A stretch of DNA of 64,000 bases from Amycolatopsis solani (GTDB lineage: Bacteria; Actinomycetota; Actinomycetes; Mycobacteriales; Pseudonocardiaceae). Positions 17,238 through 26,514 of the stretch are shown piece after piece. The position numbers were made by a program, and so were the translations under genes. The stretch's first letter is position 1, and every line of letters begins with the position of its first letter. Under the pieces are notes generated by a model. That model had not been told where the DNA came from. It made no database searches and worked only from the letters and a program-made list of their open reading frames with translations. Where the stretch lies: the NCBI RefSeq assembly GCF_033441515.1, contig NZ_JAWQJT010000001.1, positions 496,001-560,000 of the forward strand, given 5' to 3'.

Positions 17238-18632
17238 GTGGCTACGGGCACGACAGTTTTCAGCAGGGTGACGGTCGTCGCGCCATCCACGCGGATCGAC
17301 GTGGCGCTGCCCGCCGACGTCGCGGTGGCCGACCTCCTGCCGATGCTGCTGGACATGGCCAAGGAAACCGCGCCCGACGGTGGGGCCCGGCACGGTGGGT
17401 GGGCGCTCGCGAAGCTCGGGGACGCGCCGCTCGATCCGAGCCGGACGCTGGCGTCGCTCGGGGTCGTCGACGGTGAGCTGCTCCAGCTGCGCAAGCGCAA
17501 CGAAAACCCGCCGCCGCCGCTGTACGACGACGTCGTCGACGCCATCGCCGAGTCCTCGCCGGACAGCTTCCGGCCGTGGACCAAGGAGACGGCGAACCGC
17601 TTCGGGCACGTCGCGGGCGGGCTGGCGCTCATCGCGGCCGCCTTCGCGCTGTTCATGAGCGGGTCCTTCTACGGCGGCAGCGCGCTCGGCGCGGCCATCG
17701 CGGGCGGCATCGGCGCGATCGCGTGCGTCGCGGTCGGCGCCACGCTCGCCAAGGCCTACCAGGCGGAAGCGACCGGCGTCCTGATCGCCGCGGCCGGCGG
17801 CCTGCCGCTCGCCTTCGTCAGCGGCTTCTACATCGTGCCCGGCCTCTCCCTGCGGGCGAACCTGCTGCTCGGCGCGGTCCTCGTGATCATCGTCGCGTCC
17901 GTCTGCATCATGGTCATCGGCGCCGGCATCACGACGTTCATCGCGGCGGCCACCGCGGGCACCTTCGGCGGGCTGGCCTTCCTCTTCGGCACGCTCGTCG
18001 CGCACCCGGCGCCCGGCATCGCGGCCGGCACCGTCGCGGTCGCGCTCGCCTGCATCTCGATCCTGCCGCGCGCCACGATCTGGCTCGCGAAGCTGCCGCT
18101 GCCGCACGTCCCGGGCAGCGCGGAGGAGCTCAAGGAAGACTCCGGCTTCCCCGACTACCGGGCGATCGAGCGCCGCACGGCGATCGCGCACAACTACATG
18201 ACCGGCCTGATGGTCGGCTGCGGCGCCACCGTCGCCATCGCGGCGGTCATCGCGGCCAGCGCGCCCGGCGCGTTCGGGATCATCCTCGGTGTCGTCGCGA
18301 CGCTCGTGCTGCTCCTGCGCGCCCGCGCGTACGCCAACGGCAGCCAGGCCATCGCGCTGCTCACCACCGGCCTCGTCTCGGCGACCGGGATCGGCGTCGG
18401 CTGGCTGCTCTCGGCCAGCGCCCAGAACCGCCTGCTCTACGTCTTCGGCGTGCTGATCCTGCTCGCCGCGGGCGCGCTCGTGGTCGGCGTGATCTTCCCG
18501 AACCAGCGCTTCTCGCCGCCGCTGCGCCGGACCGTCGAAATCATCGAGGCGCTCTGCATCGCGTCGGTGCTCCCCCTCGCCCTGGGCGTGATGGACCTCT
18601 ACACGACCCTGCGGCACCTGAACTTCAAGTGA
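17238..18632 (+). CDS. eccD: Type VII secretion integral membrane protein EccD
   Basis: EccD forms most of the transmembrane part of the ESX pore complex. The 464-aa protein has an N-terminal ubiquitin-like YukD domain (about 1-85, FSRVTVVAPSTRIDVALPAD), a linker, then about eleven hydrophobic helices from residue ~135 to the end. The GTG start at 17238 gives the expected MATGTTVFSRVT beginning; upstream in-frame sequence is repeat-derived. It is followed 20 bp later by mycP on the same strand, as in ESX-4 (Rv3448-Rv3449). Confidence 0.93.
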   Translation: MATGTTVFSRVTVVAPSTRIDVALPADVAVADLLPMLLDMAKETAPDGGARHGGWALAKLGDAPLDPSRTLASLGVVDGELLQLRKRNENPPPPLYDDVVDAIAESSPDSFRPWTKETANRFGHVAGGLALIAAAFALFMSGSFYGGSALGAAIAGGIGAIACVAVGATLAKAYQAEATGVLIAAAGGLPLAFVSGFYIVPGLSLRANLLLGAVLVIIVASVCIMVIGAGITTFIAAATAGTFGGLAFLFGTLVAHPAPGIAAGTVAVALACISILPRATIWLAKLPLPHVPGSAEELKEDSGFPDYRAIERRTAIAHNYMTGLMVGCGATVAIAAVIAASAPGAFGIILGVVATLVLLLRARAYANGSQAIALLTTGLVSATGIGVGWLLSASAQNRLLYVFGVLILLAAGALVVGVIFPNQRFSPPLRRTVEIIEALCIASVLPLALGVMDLYTTLRHLNFK

Positions 18633-18652
18633 CCGGATCGGGTGAATCTCGG

Positions 18653-20257
18653 ATGTCAGTGGCACGGCGGACCACGACGGCTTTGCTGGCCGGCACGATC
18701 GGCGTCCTGTCGCCGCTGGCGATCGCGGTGCCGTCGTGGGCGCAGCAGTCGACCGACGGCTACTTCGCCACGCCGCCGCCGGTCGACATGTCCAAGCTGG
18801 TCCCGGACGAGCGGAAACCGGACAAGAACTACAAGCCCTCCAAGGGCTGCGTGCAGCGCAGCACCCTCGGCGAAAACATCGTGCTCAAGAACCGGCCGTG
18901 GGGCCAGGAGTACCTGCAGATCTCCAAGGCGCAGGACATCGTCAAGGCGGCCACCGGCGGCGTAGCGGGCAAGGGCGTCCGGGTCGCGGTGGTCGACACC
19001 GGCGTGACGCGGCACCCCTGGCTGACCGACCTGCGGCCCGGCGGCGACTACGTCGCTCCGACGACGAAGAACCAGCCTCCGGGGCTCGAGGACTGCGACG
19101 GCCACGGCACCGAGGTCGCCGGGATCATCGCGGCCAAGCCGGACAACCCCGAGGTCGGGTTCATCGGCGTCGCGCCGGACGCGACGATCGTGTCCTACCG
19201 CCAGCTGAGCGAGAACTACGAGCCCAACACCGAGACGGCGGCGCCGCCCGCGTCGTCCAGCACCGGGGGCGCGCCCTCGTCGAGCACCAACCCGCCGTCC
19301 GGGTCCGAGTCGTCGCTGCCGCCGTCCAGCGGTGGTGGCGGGAGCAGCGAGGGCGACCAGACCTCGCCCGGGCAGTCCAACGGCGGGCGCCAGCTGGAAA
19401 AGGCCGGCACCGCGGGCACGCTGAAGACGCTGGCCGAGATCATCCGCGGCATCGCCGAGCGCAACGAGGCCGACATCATCAACATGTCGGTCGACAACTG
19501 CCGTCCGGCGACCGGGTCGATCACCGAAGGCGAGCAGCAGGTCCAGGCCGCCGTGCACTTCGCGGCGGAGAAGGGCGTCGTGATCATCGCCGCCGCGGGC
19601 AACGCGACGGACACCTGCCCGCAGAACGACCAGCCCGACGCGAAGAAGCCGAAGACGATTGTGACGCCGCCGTGGTTCGCCGACGACGTCCTGTCGGTGG
19701 GCGCGATCGACGAAACCGGTGGCGTGGCCGCGTTCAGCGTGCACGGCCCGTGGGTCGGGGTCGCGGCGCCCGGCACGAAGATCATCTCGCTCGACCCCGC
19801 CGAGGGCTCCAACAGCCTCGCGAACCTGACGTTCGAAAGCGGCGACAAGGCCAGCGAAATCCAGGGCACCAGCTTCGCGGCGCCGTATGTCGCCGGCCTG
19901 GCGGCGCTGGTCAAGGCGAAGTTCCCGAACCTCGACGGGCGGGGCATCGTCAACCGCATCAAGCAGACGGCCCAGCACCCGGCCGCACCGGGCGGGCGCG
20001 ACAACTTCGTCGGCTTCGGCGTGGTCGACCCGGTGGCGGCGCTGACGGCGACCCTGCCGTCCGAGGTCGGCGGCATGGCCCCGATCCCGTCCCAGCAGAT
20101 CGCCCAGCTCCCCCCGGCGAACGACCGCAGCTCGACACCGGTGATCGTGGCGCTGGCCGGCACCGGCGGTGGCGTGGTGGCGCTGCTGATCACGCTGTTC
20201 GTGATGCACACGATCCGCCGCAACCGCACGGCCGAGACCGGCCCCACCCGCCGCTGA
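18653..20257 (+). CDS. mycP: Mycosin, subtilisin-like serine protease of T7SS
   Basis: Mycosins are membrane-anchored extracytoplasmic proteases that stabilise the ESX complex. The 534-aa protein has a signal peptide (1-30, cut after SWA), a subtilase domain with the triad Asp115 (VAVVDTGV), His151 (CDGHGTEVAG) and Ser407 (GTSFAAPYVAG), and a C-terminal transmembrane helix (about 500-522) with a short basic tail. A Ser/Gly/Pro-rich insertion of ~50 residues (about 195-245) interrupts the catalytic domain. The start ATG 18653 is 20 bp after eccD. A long hairpin follows the gene. Confidence 0.95.
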   Translation: MSVARRTTTALLAGTIGVLSPLAIAVPSWAQQSTDGYFATPPPVDMSKLVPDERKPDKNYKPSKGCVQRSTLGENIVLKNRPWGQEYLQISKAQDIVKAATGGVAGKGVRVAVVDTGVTRHPWLTDLRPGGDYVAPTTKNQPPGLEDCDGHGTEVAGIIAAKPDNPEVGFIGVAPDATIVSYRQLSENYEPNTETAAPPASSSTGGAPSSSTNPPSGSESSLPPSSGGGGSSEGDQTSPGQSNGGRQLEKAGTAGTLKTLAEIIRGIAERNEADIINMSVDNCRPATGSITEGEQQVQAAVHFAAEKGVVIIAAAGNATDTCPQNDQPDAKKPKTIVTPPWFADDVLSVGAIDETGGVAAFSVHGPWVGVAAPGTKIISLDPAEGSNSLANLTFESGDKASEIQGTSFAAPYVAGLAALVKAKFPNLDGRGIVNRIKQTAQHPAAPGGRDNFVGFGVVDPVAALTATLPSEVGGMAPIPSQQIAQLPPANDRSSTPVIVALAGTGGGVVALLITLFVMHTIRRNRTAETGPTRR

Positions 20258-20263
20258 CGCCAC

Positions 20264-20298
20264 TCCCCCGGCCCGCGTTTCCCGCGCGGGACGGGGGA
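20264..20298. terminator. Bidirectional hairpin terminator after mycP
   Basis: A 13-bp stem with one internal G-A mismatch (TCCCCCG and CCCGCG arms, 7-nt loop) lies between the convergent mycP and the minus-strand T7SS substrate gene. Confidence 0.75.
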
Positions 20299-20303
20299 CA
20301 AGC

Positions 20304-21374
20304 TCACTGCGTGGGCGGCTTCTTCTGCTCCTGCGCGGGTTTCTCGTCCTCGCCGATCACCGGCGGGGCGACCATGCCGGGCTCTCCCAGCAGTTCCGAC
20401 GACTTCGTCATCGGCCGCGTCTTCGGCTGGCGCCGTCCCTGCCCGCCACCGCCGCCGAACGCGCCGAAGCCCATCATCGGCATCATCGGGACACCGGAAG
20501 ACGTCTGGTTCGCCGCGGGTTCCGGGGCCGGTGCGGGCTGCGGGGCGTCGGCGGGCTGCGCGTGATCCGGAGTACCCGCGCCGGTGTGCTTCGGCTCCGC
20601 CGAGGACGGCGTCATGACGTCGTCCGCCGAGTCCCCGGCCGCCGACGGCGTCGTCGCTTCCTCGGCCGCGGCCTCGTTCAGCGCCCCGTCGTGCAGCTTG
20701 AACCGCTCCTGCGGGTAGCGGTGCCGGATCTCGATGCTCCGCGAAGCCGCGTCGGGGTCGTCGACGCCGTCGCAGAGCCGGTCGAACGCCTCCATGACGT
20801 CCCGCGCGGTCTCGTACAGCGCCTTCGCCGACTCCTGCGTCTCCTCCAGCTGGGCCCGCGCGCGCCGGGCGCCGCCGCTCGGGAGGAGCATCGTCTCCGA
20901 CGTCAGGTCCGCCGTGTCCACCAGGACTTCGACCAGGTCGACGACGACGTGGCGGACTGACTCGACCAGCTCGTCGAGCGCGCCCGCGAGGACGTTCAGC
21001 GCTTCCTCGAGGTCACCGCCCGCCGCCCCGATTTCGCGGATGTAGGCCACGAACGAATCCGCGTCGCGCCCCTCCCAGCCCGCGTCGAGGCGGCCCAGCT
21101 GGTCGTCGAGCCGCGTGGACACCTCGGCCGCGACGGACGCCGCGCCGCGCAGGCGGTCCGCTTCGGCGCCGAGGTCGGCCCAGCGGCCGACCAGCGGGCG
21201 GAAGTACGTCTCGACGGGGTCGAGGACCCCCAGCTGCCGGCACAGGTCCGTGAGGTAGCCCAGGTACGGTTCGGCCGCCGCGGTGATGTCCTCGCCCTGC
21301 GGCACCGCCACCGCCACCGGCTGCGGTTTCGCCAAAGGGTGCGGGATGGACTCGGTCGAGCTTTCGGCGATCAT
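20304..21374 (-). CDS. Large WXG-like T7SS substrate
   Basis: This 356-aa protein is helical for ~215 residues, with a WXG-type turn in AGWEGRDADSF near residue 100, then disordered with Pro/Ala/Glu stretches and a Gly/Met patch (MMPMMGFGAFGGGGG) near 300. It has no signal peptide. Its ATG overlaps the stop of the upstream EspC-like gene (ATGA). Its place between mycP and eccB within the secretion locus supports a role as a substrate or accessory factor. No enzymatic motif is visible. Confidence 0.72.
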   Translation of the reverse strand: MIAESSTESIPHPLAKPQPVAVAVPQGEDITAAAEPYLGYLTDLCRQLGVLDPVETYFRPLVGRWADLGAEADRLRGAASVAAEVSTRLDDQLGRLDAGWEGRDADSFVAYIREIGAAGGDLEEALNVLAGALDELVESVRHVVVDLVEVLVDTADLTSETMLLPSGGARRARAQLEETQESAKALYETARDVMEAFDRLCDGVDDPDAASRSIEIRHRYPQERFKLHDGALNEAAAEEATTPSAAGDSADDVMTPSSAEPKHTGAGTPDHAQPADAPQPAPAPEPAANQTSSGVPMMPMMGFGAFGGGGGQGRRQPKTRPMTKSSELLGEPGMVAPPVIGEDEKPAQEQKKPPTQ

Positions 21375-21691
21375 TCCTCGAGCCTCCCGGCGCGCTTGAT
21401 CAGCTCCGCCGCGTCGGCGTCCTGGCCGTCGTGCCGCACCGTGACCTGCCGCAGCGCCTCCGCGGCCGAGCGCAGCGCTTCCGCGCCGTCGGTCAGCTGG
21501 CGCCGCAACGCCCCGGCCGCGCGCCCGTACGACTCACCGAGGCCGATCCCGGCCCCCAGCGGCCCGTAGGACTCCGCGGAAACGCCCGCGCCCCCGACTT
21601 CGCCCGCCGCCGCGTCCAAGTCGCCGGCGGCCGCCTCGGCCGTCTTGGCGTACTCGGCGACGACGACGCCGTCCATCCTCAAGCCGGCCAC
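21371..21691 (-). CDS. EspC-like small T7SS protein
   Basis: This 106-aa protein is Ala/Gly-rich, helical and lacks a signal peptide, resembling EspC/DUF2580-type proteins. The start used is GTG 21691 with GGAGGT three bases upstream; ATG 21676 (MDGVVVAEYAKT) is a plausible alternative. It precedes and overlaps the 356-aa WXG-like gene, forming the second of three small-plus-large modules in the window. A heterodimer with its neighbour, exported by the adjacent machine, is the inferred role. Confidence 0.65.
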   Translation of the reverse strand: MAGLRMDGVVVAEYAKTAEAAAGDLDAAAGEVGGAGVSAESYGPLGAGIGLGESYGRAAGALRRQLTDGAEALRSAAEALRQVTVRHDGQDADAAELIKRAGRLEE

Positions 21692-21752
21692 GGCACCTCC
21701 GCTCAGCGATTGCCTCCGGGCTGTGACGCCCGGAGCGGACCGGCGGTTCCGG

Positions 21753-23390
21753 TCAGTTCCCCGCGGGGGCGGTCGGCGTCCCGAACGAACCGGCGTTCGG
21801 GTCGATCGGCACCGAGTCGAACTGCTTGAGCACGTCCTGGGTGTTCAGCGAAGCCCCGGTCGGGAGCAGTCCGATGACCGACTCGGGCGCGGGCTGGCGG
21901 TTGTTCAAGCCGATCGCGTCCGCCGTCGCCGCGTCCGGGACGCTGTAGCGGATCCCGCGGTCGGAGATCAGCTGGATGGTGCCCTTGCCGAAGCTGTCCT
22001 TGCCGGTCGCGGACTGGACCACCGCGGCGAAGCCCGGCTTGAGGTAGAAGCCGTTGATCGGCACGCGGTTCGGGCCCGGCGTGGTCACCGTCATCGGGGT
22101 GAACTTGTCGCCGCTGCCCTTCTGGCCCGGCAGCTGCGTGTCGACGTACACCGAGGTGTGCGCGTCCTGGTCGGCGCCGGACCCGACCAGCGACCAGCCC
22201 AGGCACGCGACCGAGGAGTTCTTCGTCGCGTCGAGGACCGTCGGGACCGAGCGCGGGAAGTCGTCGACCGCGATGTAGTCCTTGTCGGTGGGCTGCAGGA
22301 CGTGCACGCCGGCCAGCTTGTCCAGGCCGAGGATCTGGATCCGGCCCGCACTGCCGTTCTTCGCGACGCGGATGATGTCGGCGACGGCGTTCGACACCTT
22401 CTGGATGCCGCTGGTCGTGATCGCCCAGTAGTCCGGCTGCGCGCCGGTCGGCTGCGTGGAGAAGACGTCGCCGGCGGTCAGCCCGTCGAAGTCCGCCGGG
22501 GCCGGCCCGCTGGGGATCCGCGGCGGGGTCAGGCGTGCGACCTCCGGGATCGCGTTGAGCAGCCCCGGGGTGATCTTCCGCCCGGTCGGCGGCAGCTGCA
22601 GCGCTGTCTGGACGGCGTTGTTCGCGTTGTCGGAGTCGATCTCGGCGCGCACGGTGTTGGCGTTCGGCCGGTTCCGCGAACTCGGCAGCCGGTAGACGAG
22701 GTACGTCTTGCCGTTGTCGGCCTTCGCCAGCAGGGCTTCGTTCTCCCCCAGTTCGGTGCCGAGCCCGCTGGGCGCGATGCCGCCGAAGACGTAGGTGTTG
22801 GTCTTGCCGGTGTCGGGGTTCGGCAGCGAAGGATCGAGCTGGACCTGGTCGCACACCGCCCAATTCGGGGAAATGCGCTGGGAATCCGACGGGATCAGCT
22901 GCGGGCCGTCCGGAATTCCGGTGAGTTTGTCGCGCGGAATGGACTCCAGCTGCGCGTCCGAAACGACAGTGGGGTTCTTCACACTCGCCGGGCTCGCCGC
23001 CGCCGGCGCGGCCGGTGCCGCGGGCGCGCCGCCGCTGCCCGCGCTCGACTGCTTCGACTGCGCCAGCAGCAGAAGCCGCGCGGACGCGAGGTTGAACGTG
23101 GGGATCAGCTTCTTCGGGTTTCCCGTGACGACGTAGACCGTGCCGGACTGCTCGCCGATCACGATGTTCCCGGCCTCCGGCACCGAAGGCGCCGGGCTGA
23201 GCAGGCCCCAGACGACGAACACGATCATGCCGAGCGCGCCCAGCACGACTCCCACGATGGTGGCCCTCGTGTGGGTGCGCATCGGGTCGTGCAGCATCAC
23301 GGCGTCCCGCCGGACCAGCGCCGACTGCATCCGCCGTAGGACGAACTTGTACGCCTGAACCTGAGACTTAGTCGTGGGTGTTGATGGCAT
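21753..23390 (-). CDS. eccB: Type VII secretion protein EccB
   Basis: EccB is the bitopic ESX core component whose large extracytoplasmic part dimerises above the pore. The 545-aa protein begins MPSTPTTKSQVQAYKFVLRR, the usual short cytoplasmic N-terminus, then one transmembrane helix (about 43-65) and a beta-rich outer region with a Cys pair (AVCDQVQ, VACLGWS). An Ala/Pro/Ser linker at about 118-138 makes it slightly longer than average. It is divergent from eccE across 156 bp, and the 106/356-aa module follows on the same strand. Confidence 0.94.
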   Translation of the reverse strand: MPSTPTTKSQVQAYKFVLRRMQSALVRRDAVMLHDPMRTHTRATIVGVVLGALGMIVFVVWGLLSPAPSVPEAGNIVIGEQSGTVYVVTGNPKKLIPTFNLASARLLLLAQSKQSSAGSGGAPAAPAAPAAASPASVKNPTVVSDAQLESIPRDKLTGIPDGPQLIPSDSQRISPNWAVCDQVQLDPSLPNPDTGKTNTYVFGGIAPSGLGTELGENEALLAKADNGKTYLVYRLPSSRNRPNANTVRAEIDSDNANNAVQTALQLPPTGRKITPGLLNAIPEVARLTPPRIPSGPAPADFDGLTAGDVFSTQPTGAQPDYWAITTSGIQKVSNAVADIIRVAKNGSAGRIQILGLDKLAGVHVLQPTDKDYIAVDDFPRSVPTVLDATKNSSVACLGWSLVGSGADQDAHTSVYVDTQLPGQKGSGDKFTPMTVTTPGPNRVPINGFYLKPGFAAVVQSATGKDSFGKGTIQLISDRGIRYSVPDAATADAIGLNNRQPAPESVIGLLPTGASLNTQDVLKQFDSVPIDPNAGSFGTPTAPAGN

Positions 23391-23546
23391 TCTCGACCTA
23401 CAGCTCTCCCCGTCGCGGTACGGTTCCGCAGGATAGCCGTACGGGGACCGTCTGGTGTGGGGTTTCTACCAACTCAAGCTAGTGTCGGACACCCCGGGAC
23501 CCGGCTTCCGGGTACGCAGCAAGCACGAGGGGAAGAGAAAGCGCGG

Positions 23547-25250
23547 ATGTCCGTCACCAACCCTCCACGTCCGCCTGGCCCGCCCGGGCCCCCGCCGCCC
23601 GGCCGCCAGCCGGGCCCGCCGCCGCGCCCGGTGAGACCCGGAGGTCCCGGCGGCCCTGGAGGGCCCGGTGGGCCCGGCGGCGTCCCCGGTGGACCTGGCG
23701 GACCCGGGGGGCCCGGCGGCGGTCCCGGTGGACCCGGCATGCCCCCGCGTGGCCCCGGCGGTCCCGGTCCTGGTGGTCCCGGTCCCGGCGGGCGTGGTCC
23801 CGGCGGCCCCGGCCCCGGCGGTCCTGGCGGTCCTGGTGGGCCTGGCGGTCCCGGTGGACCGGGTGGTCCCGGCGGCCCCGGCGGCGGTGGTCCTGGTGGA
23901 CCCGGCGGCCCGGGTGGCCCCGGTGGCGGTGGTCCCGGTGGACCCGGCGGCCCGAGTGGCCCGCAAGGCCCAGAAGACAGCAGCAGTCCCACTCCCTCGC
24001 CCGGCGCGGTGCGGGTGGCCCCGCCGGCGCGGCGCCGCTCGTCCGGCGTCACCCTCGGCCCGCTGCCGGTGGCGAACCTCGTCGTGCTCGAGGTCGGCCT
24101 CGCCGTCGGGCTGGTGCTGCTCGCGATCGACATGTCGCTCAAGTACGTCGGGATCGGCATCGTCGGCTTCGCCCTCATCGTCGCGCTGCTGCGCTGGCGC
24201 GGCCGCTGGTTCACCCAGTGGATCGGGCTGACGATGCGCTACTCGTTCCGGTCCCACGACCGGTCCGCGAACCCGCTGCCGCCGAGCACCGTCGAGGAGC
24301 TGGCGGCTGAAGAGACCGCCGTGACCGGCCCGGACGACGCCCGCGTGAACCTGCTCCGCATCGCGGTGCCGGACCTCGTGGTGGCGCACGGCGTCGACCA
24401 CGAGCGCCAGCAGGTCGGCCTCGCCTGGAACGACGGCACGTGGACGGCGGTGCTGCTCGTCGAGCCGACACCGGCGTTGATCACCCAGGCCGGTGGCGCG
24501 CCCAGCCTCCCGCTGTCGGCGCTGGCCCCGTGCCTCGAAGACCGCGGTGTGGTCCTCGATTCCATCCAGATGATCTGGCACTGCTACCCGGGCAGCGCGG
24601 CGCTGCCGTCGGACTCGCCGGCGCTCAGCTCCTACATGGAGGTGCTCGGGCCGCTGCCCGCGGCGGCGCGGCGGACGACGTGGGTCGCGATCCGGCTGGA
24701 CCCGAAACGCTGCCCGGCGGCGATCCGCGAGCGCGGCGGCGGTGTCGTCGGCGCCCACCGCGCGCTGATCGGCGCGCTTTCGCGGGTGCGCAACGCGCTC
24801 GAGTCGCAGGGCGTGCCGACGCGGCCGCTGGACCCGGACGAGCTGCTGCGGGCCGGTATCTCGGCCGCCGAGCTCACCGCCGTCGCCGGCTCGCCGAACA
24901 AGGTCACCCTGCAGGAACGCTGGTCCGGGGTGACCGCGGCCGGCATCGGCCACGCGAGCTACGCGATCACCGGCTGGCCGAAGGGCAAGATCTCCGGCAG
25001 CCTCGACGCGCTGACGAGCGTCCGCGCGCTGTCGGCGACGCTCGCGATGTCGATTTCCCCGGCGTCCGACGAAGGCAAGATCGGGCTGCGCGGCGTGGTC
25101 CGGCTGAGCGCGCGCAACCCGCGTGAGCTCGACGCCGCCGACCAGCGGCTGCACGGGCTGTCCGAGCGGCTGGGCGTGGACCTGACACCGTTGCGCGGGC
25201 TGCAGGTCTCCGCGTTCGCCGCGACGTTGCCGATCGGAGGTACGGCATGA
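23547..25250 (+). CDS. eccE: Type VII secretion protein EccE with Gly-Pro-rich N-terminus
   Basis: The 567-aa protein has an extraordinary N-terminal ~150 residues of Pro- and GGPGGPG-type repeats, then two membrane helices (about 175-215) and a ~330-residue cytoplasmic/peripheral region of the EccE type. EccE is a peripheral ESX subunit missing from mycobacterial ESX-4 of M. tuberculosis but present in some ESX-4-like loci. The start is ATG 23547 (MSVTNPPRP). The stop overlaps the next gene by ATGA. The GC-rich tract (23640-23960) is the codon-level counterpart of the repeat. Confidence 0.85.
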   Translation: MSVTNPPRPPGPPGPPPPGRQPGPPPRPVRPGGPGGPGGPGGPGGVPGGPGGPGGPGGGPGGPGMPPRGPGGPGPGGPGPGGRGPGGPGPGGPGGPGGPGGPGGPGGPGGPGGGGPGGPGGPGGPGGGGPGGPGGPSGPQGPEDSSSPTPSPGAVRVAPPARRRSSGVTLGPLPVANLVVLEVGLAVGLVLLAIDMSLKYVGIGIVGFALIVALLRWRGRWFTQWIGLTMRYSFRSHDRSANPLPPSTVEELAAEETAVTGPDDARVNLLRIAVPDLVVAHGVDHERQQVGLAWNDGTWTAVLLVEPTPALITQAGGAPSLPLSALAPCLEDRGVVLDSIQMIWHCYPGSAALPSDSPALSSYMEVLGPLPAAARRTTWVAIRLDPKRCPAAIRERGGGVVGAHRALIGALSRVRNALESQGVPTRPLDPDELLRAGISAAELTAVAGSPNKVTLQERWSGVTAAGIGHASYAITGWPKGKISGSLDALTSVRALSATLAMSISPASDEGKIGLRGVVRLSARNPRELDAADQRLHGLSERLGVDLTPLRGLQVSAFAATLPIGGTA

Positions 25251-25966
25251 CTTCCCGCGTCCGTGATGCCGGGCAGAACACCGGGGTGTCGCCGGAGTTC
25301 ACCGTGGACCCCGCGATGCTCGACGCGATCAGCCCTTCGGGTGACCGCGGCGGCATCGTGCTCGGCTCGGGCCTCAAGGGCGAGCCGCTGACGATCTCGG
25401 CGCTGCGCTCGACCCCGACGCGGATCGTGCTGGTGGGCGGGCTGTACCTGGCCCGCCAGGTGGCGATGCGCGCAATGGCGGTCGGCGCGTGGGTTGTGGT
25501 CGCGACGGGCCGCCCGACCGAGTGGCAGGTGCTGTCCCGCGCGGCCGGCAGCCGCGACGGACGGCCGTCCCCGCTGGTGCAGATCCGCCGGCTGTCCCCG
25601 GTCGAGCTGCCCCGCCCGTCCGAGGACGCCCCGCTGCTGGTGGTGACGGACGGCGGCCCGACCCCGCAGGACCTGTTTCCCCCGCGATCGCCGTGGCAGA
25701 CGACGATCTACGTCCTCCCGTACCTGCACCCGCAGGCGGGCGCGACGGCCAACGCGGCGGACCTGGTCCTGATGCAGCGCCTCCCGGCCGGCCAGGCCGA
25801 GCTGGCGGCCCGCATCTGGCGCCTCCCGCCGCAGATGATGCGGCAGCTGACGACGTTGAAGGACGACCAGGTGGTGGCCCTGGGCCGCAACCTGTGGCGG
25901 CCCCTGCGCCTGGTGACGACCGGCAAGGAGCAGCAGCTCCTGGGCCCGGTCCGCCGCGGCGACTGA
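25247..25966 (+). CDS. EccE-coupled T7SS-locus protein
   Basis: This 239-aa protein starts within the eccE stop (ATGA), so it is made from the same message and probably in fixed ratio. It has a beta-alpha pattern (RIVLVGGLYLARQVAMRAMAVGAWVVVATGRP; APLLVVTDGG) that looks like a nucleotide-free Rossmann or P-loop-related fold without a Walker A motif. There is no signal peptide or membrane helix. I do not recognise the family. Its coupling suggests that it binds EccE or completes the EccE cytoplasmic domain. A strong terminator follows. Confidence 0.75.
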   Translation: MTSRVRDAGQNTGVSPEFTVDPAMLDAISPSGDRGGIVLGSGLKGEPLTISALRSTPTRIVLVGGLYLARQVAMRAMAVGAWVVVATGRPTEWQVLSRAAGSRDGRPSPLVQIRRLSPVELPRPSEDAPLLVVTDGGPTPQDLFPPRSPWQTTIYVLPYLHPQAGATANAADLVLMQRLPAGQAELAARIWRLPPQMMRQLTTLKDDQVVALGRNLWRPLRLVTTGKEQQLLGPVRRGD

Positions 25967-25976
25967 GTCGTTTCGA

Positions 25977-26026
25977 ACAGCGGAGAGCGGGTGGTTCCCT
26001 CGGGGGAGCCACCCGCTTTCCGCTGT
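25977..26026. terminator. Strong hairpin terminator of the eccE operon
   Basis: Inner arms AGCGGGTGG/CCACCCGCT and outer arms ACAGCGG/CCGCTGT form a ~16-bp interrupted stem directly after the 239-aa gene. Confidence 0.85.
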
Positions 26027-26068
26027 CAGGGCCACGCTTGTGAGTGACATACGCACTATCGAGCTTCC

Positions 26069-26098
26069 TTGACAGAACCCGGCAGGTCCGCCCAAGAT
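26069..26098 (+). promoter_or_regulatory. Candidate sigma-A-type promoter of the I36-like gene
   Basis: A perfect TTGACA (26069-26074) is followed after 18 bp by CAAGAT (26093-26098). Initiation near 26105 would give a leader of about 45 nt. The -10 is weak. Confidence 0.45.
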
Positions 26099-26150
26099 CA
26101 ATTCGCGGCCGCACTCAGCGGCCAGGCGCAGAATTCTTGGGAGGGGTTTC

Positions 26151-26492
26151 ATGCGCGTCTTCAAGTCCGCTGCCGTTCTGGCGGCGTCGATCGCTTTGCT
26201 CACAACGGGTTTCGCCGCCGAAGCCGGCGCACAGGCCGCCTGCCCGGCAGGCAAGATCTGCCTCTACACCGGCGCGAACTCGACCGGCCGGATGGCGACG
26301 TTCACCTGGGGTTCCCCGGATCTCCGCGGCCAGGGCGTGGATCGCGCGATCTGGGTGGTCAGCAACCATCCGCGGGGCATGTGCCTGTACCCGGGTTACA
26401 ACTACACCGGCTGGCCCAGCAGTGTCGGGGAGACCGTCGCGCGTGGCTTCCAGGTCAGTCCGACCAGCTCCGTCAAACCCTGCACGGGCTGA
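26151..26492 (+). CDS. Secreted peptidase inhibitor family I36-like protein
   Basis: This 113-aa protein has a Sec signal peptide (about 1-28, cut after AGA or AQA) and a mature domain of ~85 residues with four cysteines. The CPAGKICLYTG start and following beta-gamma-crystallin-like pattern (NSTGRMATF, NYTGWP) match Streptomyces metalloproteinase-inhibitor-type I36 proteins. The ribosome binding site GGGAGG precedes ATG 26151. It stands alone between terminator and truA, so it is probably a monocistronic exported protein. Inhibitor activity is inferred from the family. Confidence 0.8.
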   Translation: MRVFKSAAVLAASIALLTTGFAAEAGAQAACPAGKICLYTGANSTGRMATFTWGSPDLRGQGVDRAIWVVSNHPRGMCLYPGYNYTGWPSSVGETVARGFQVSPTSSVKPCTG

Positions 26493-26514
26493 GCACGGCC
26501 TCGAGCCGAGCCCC

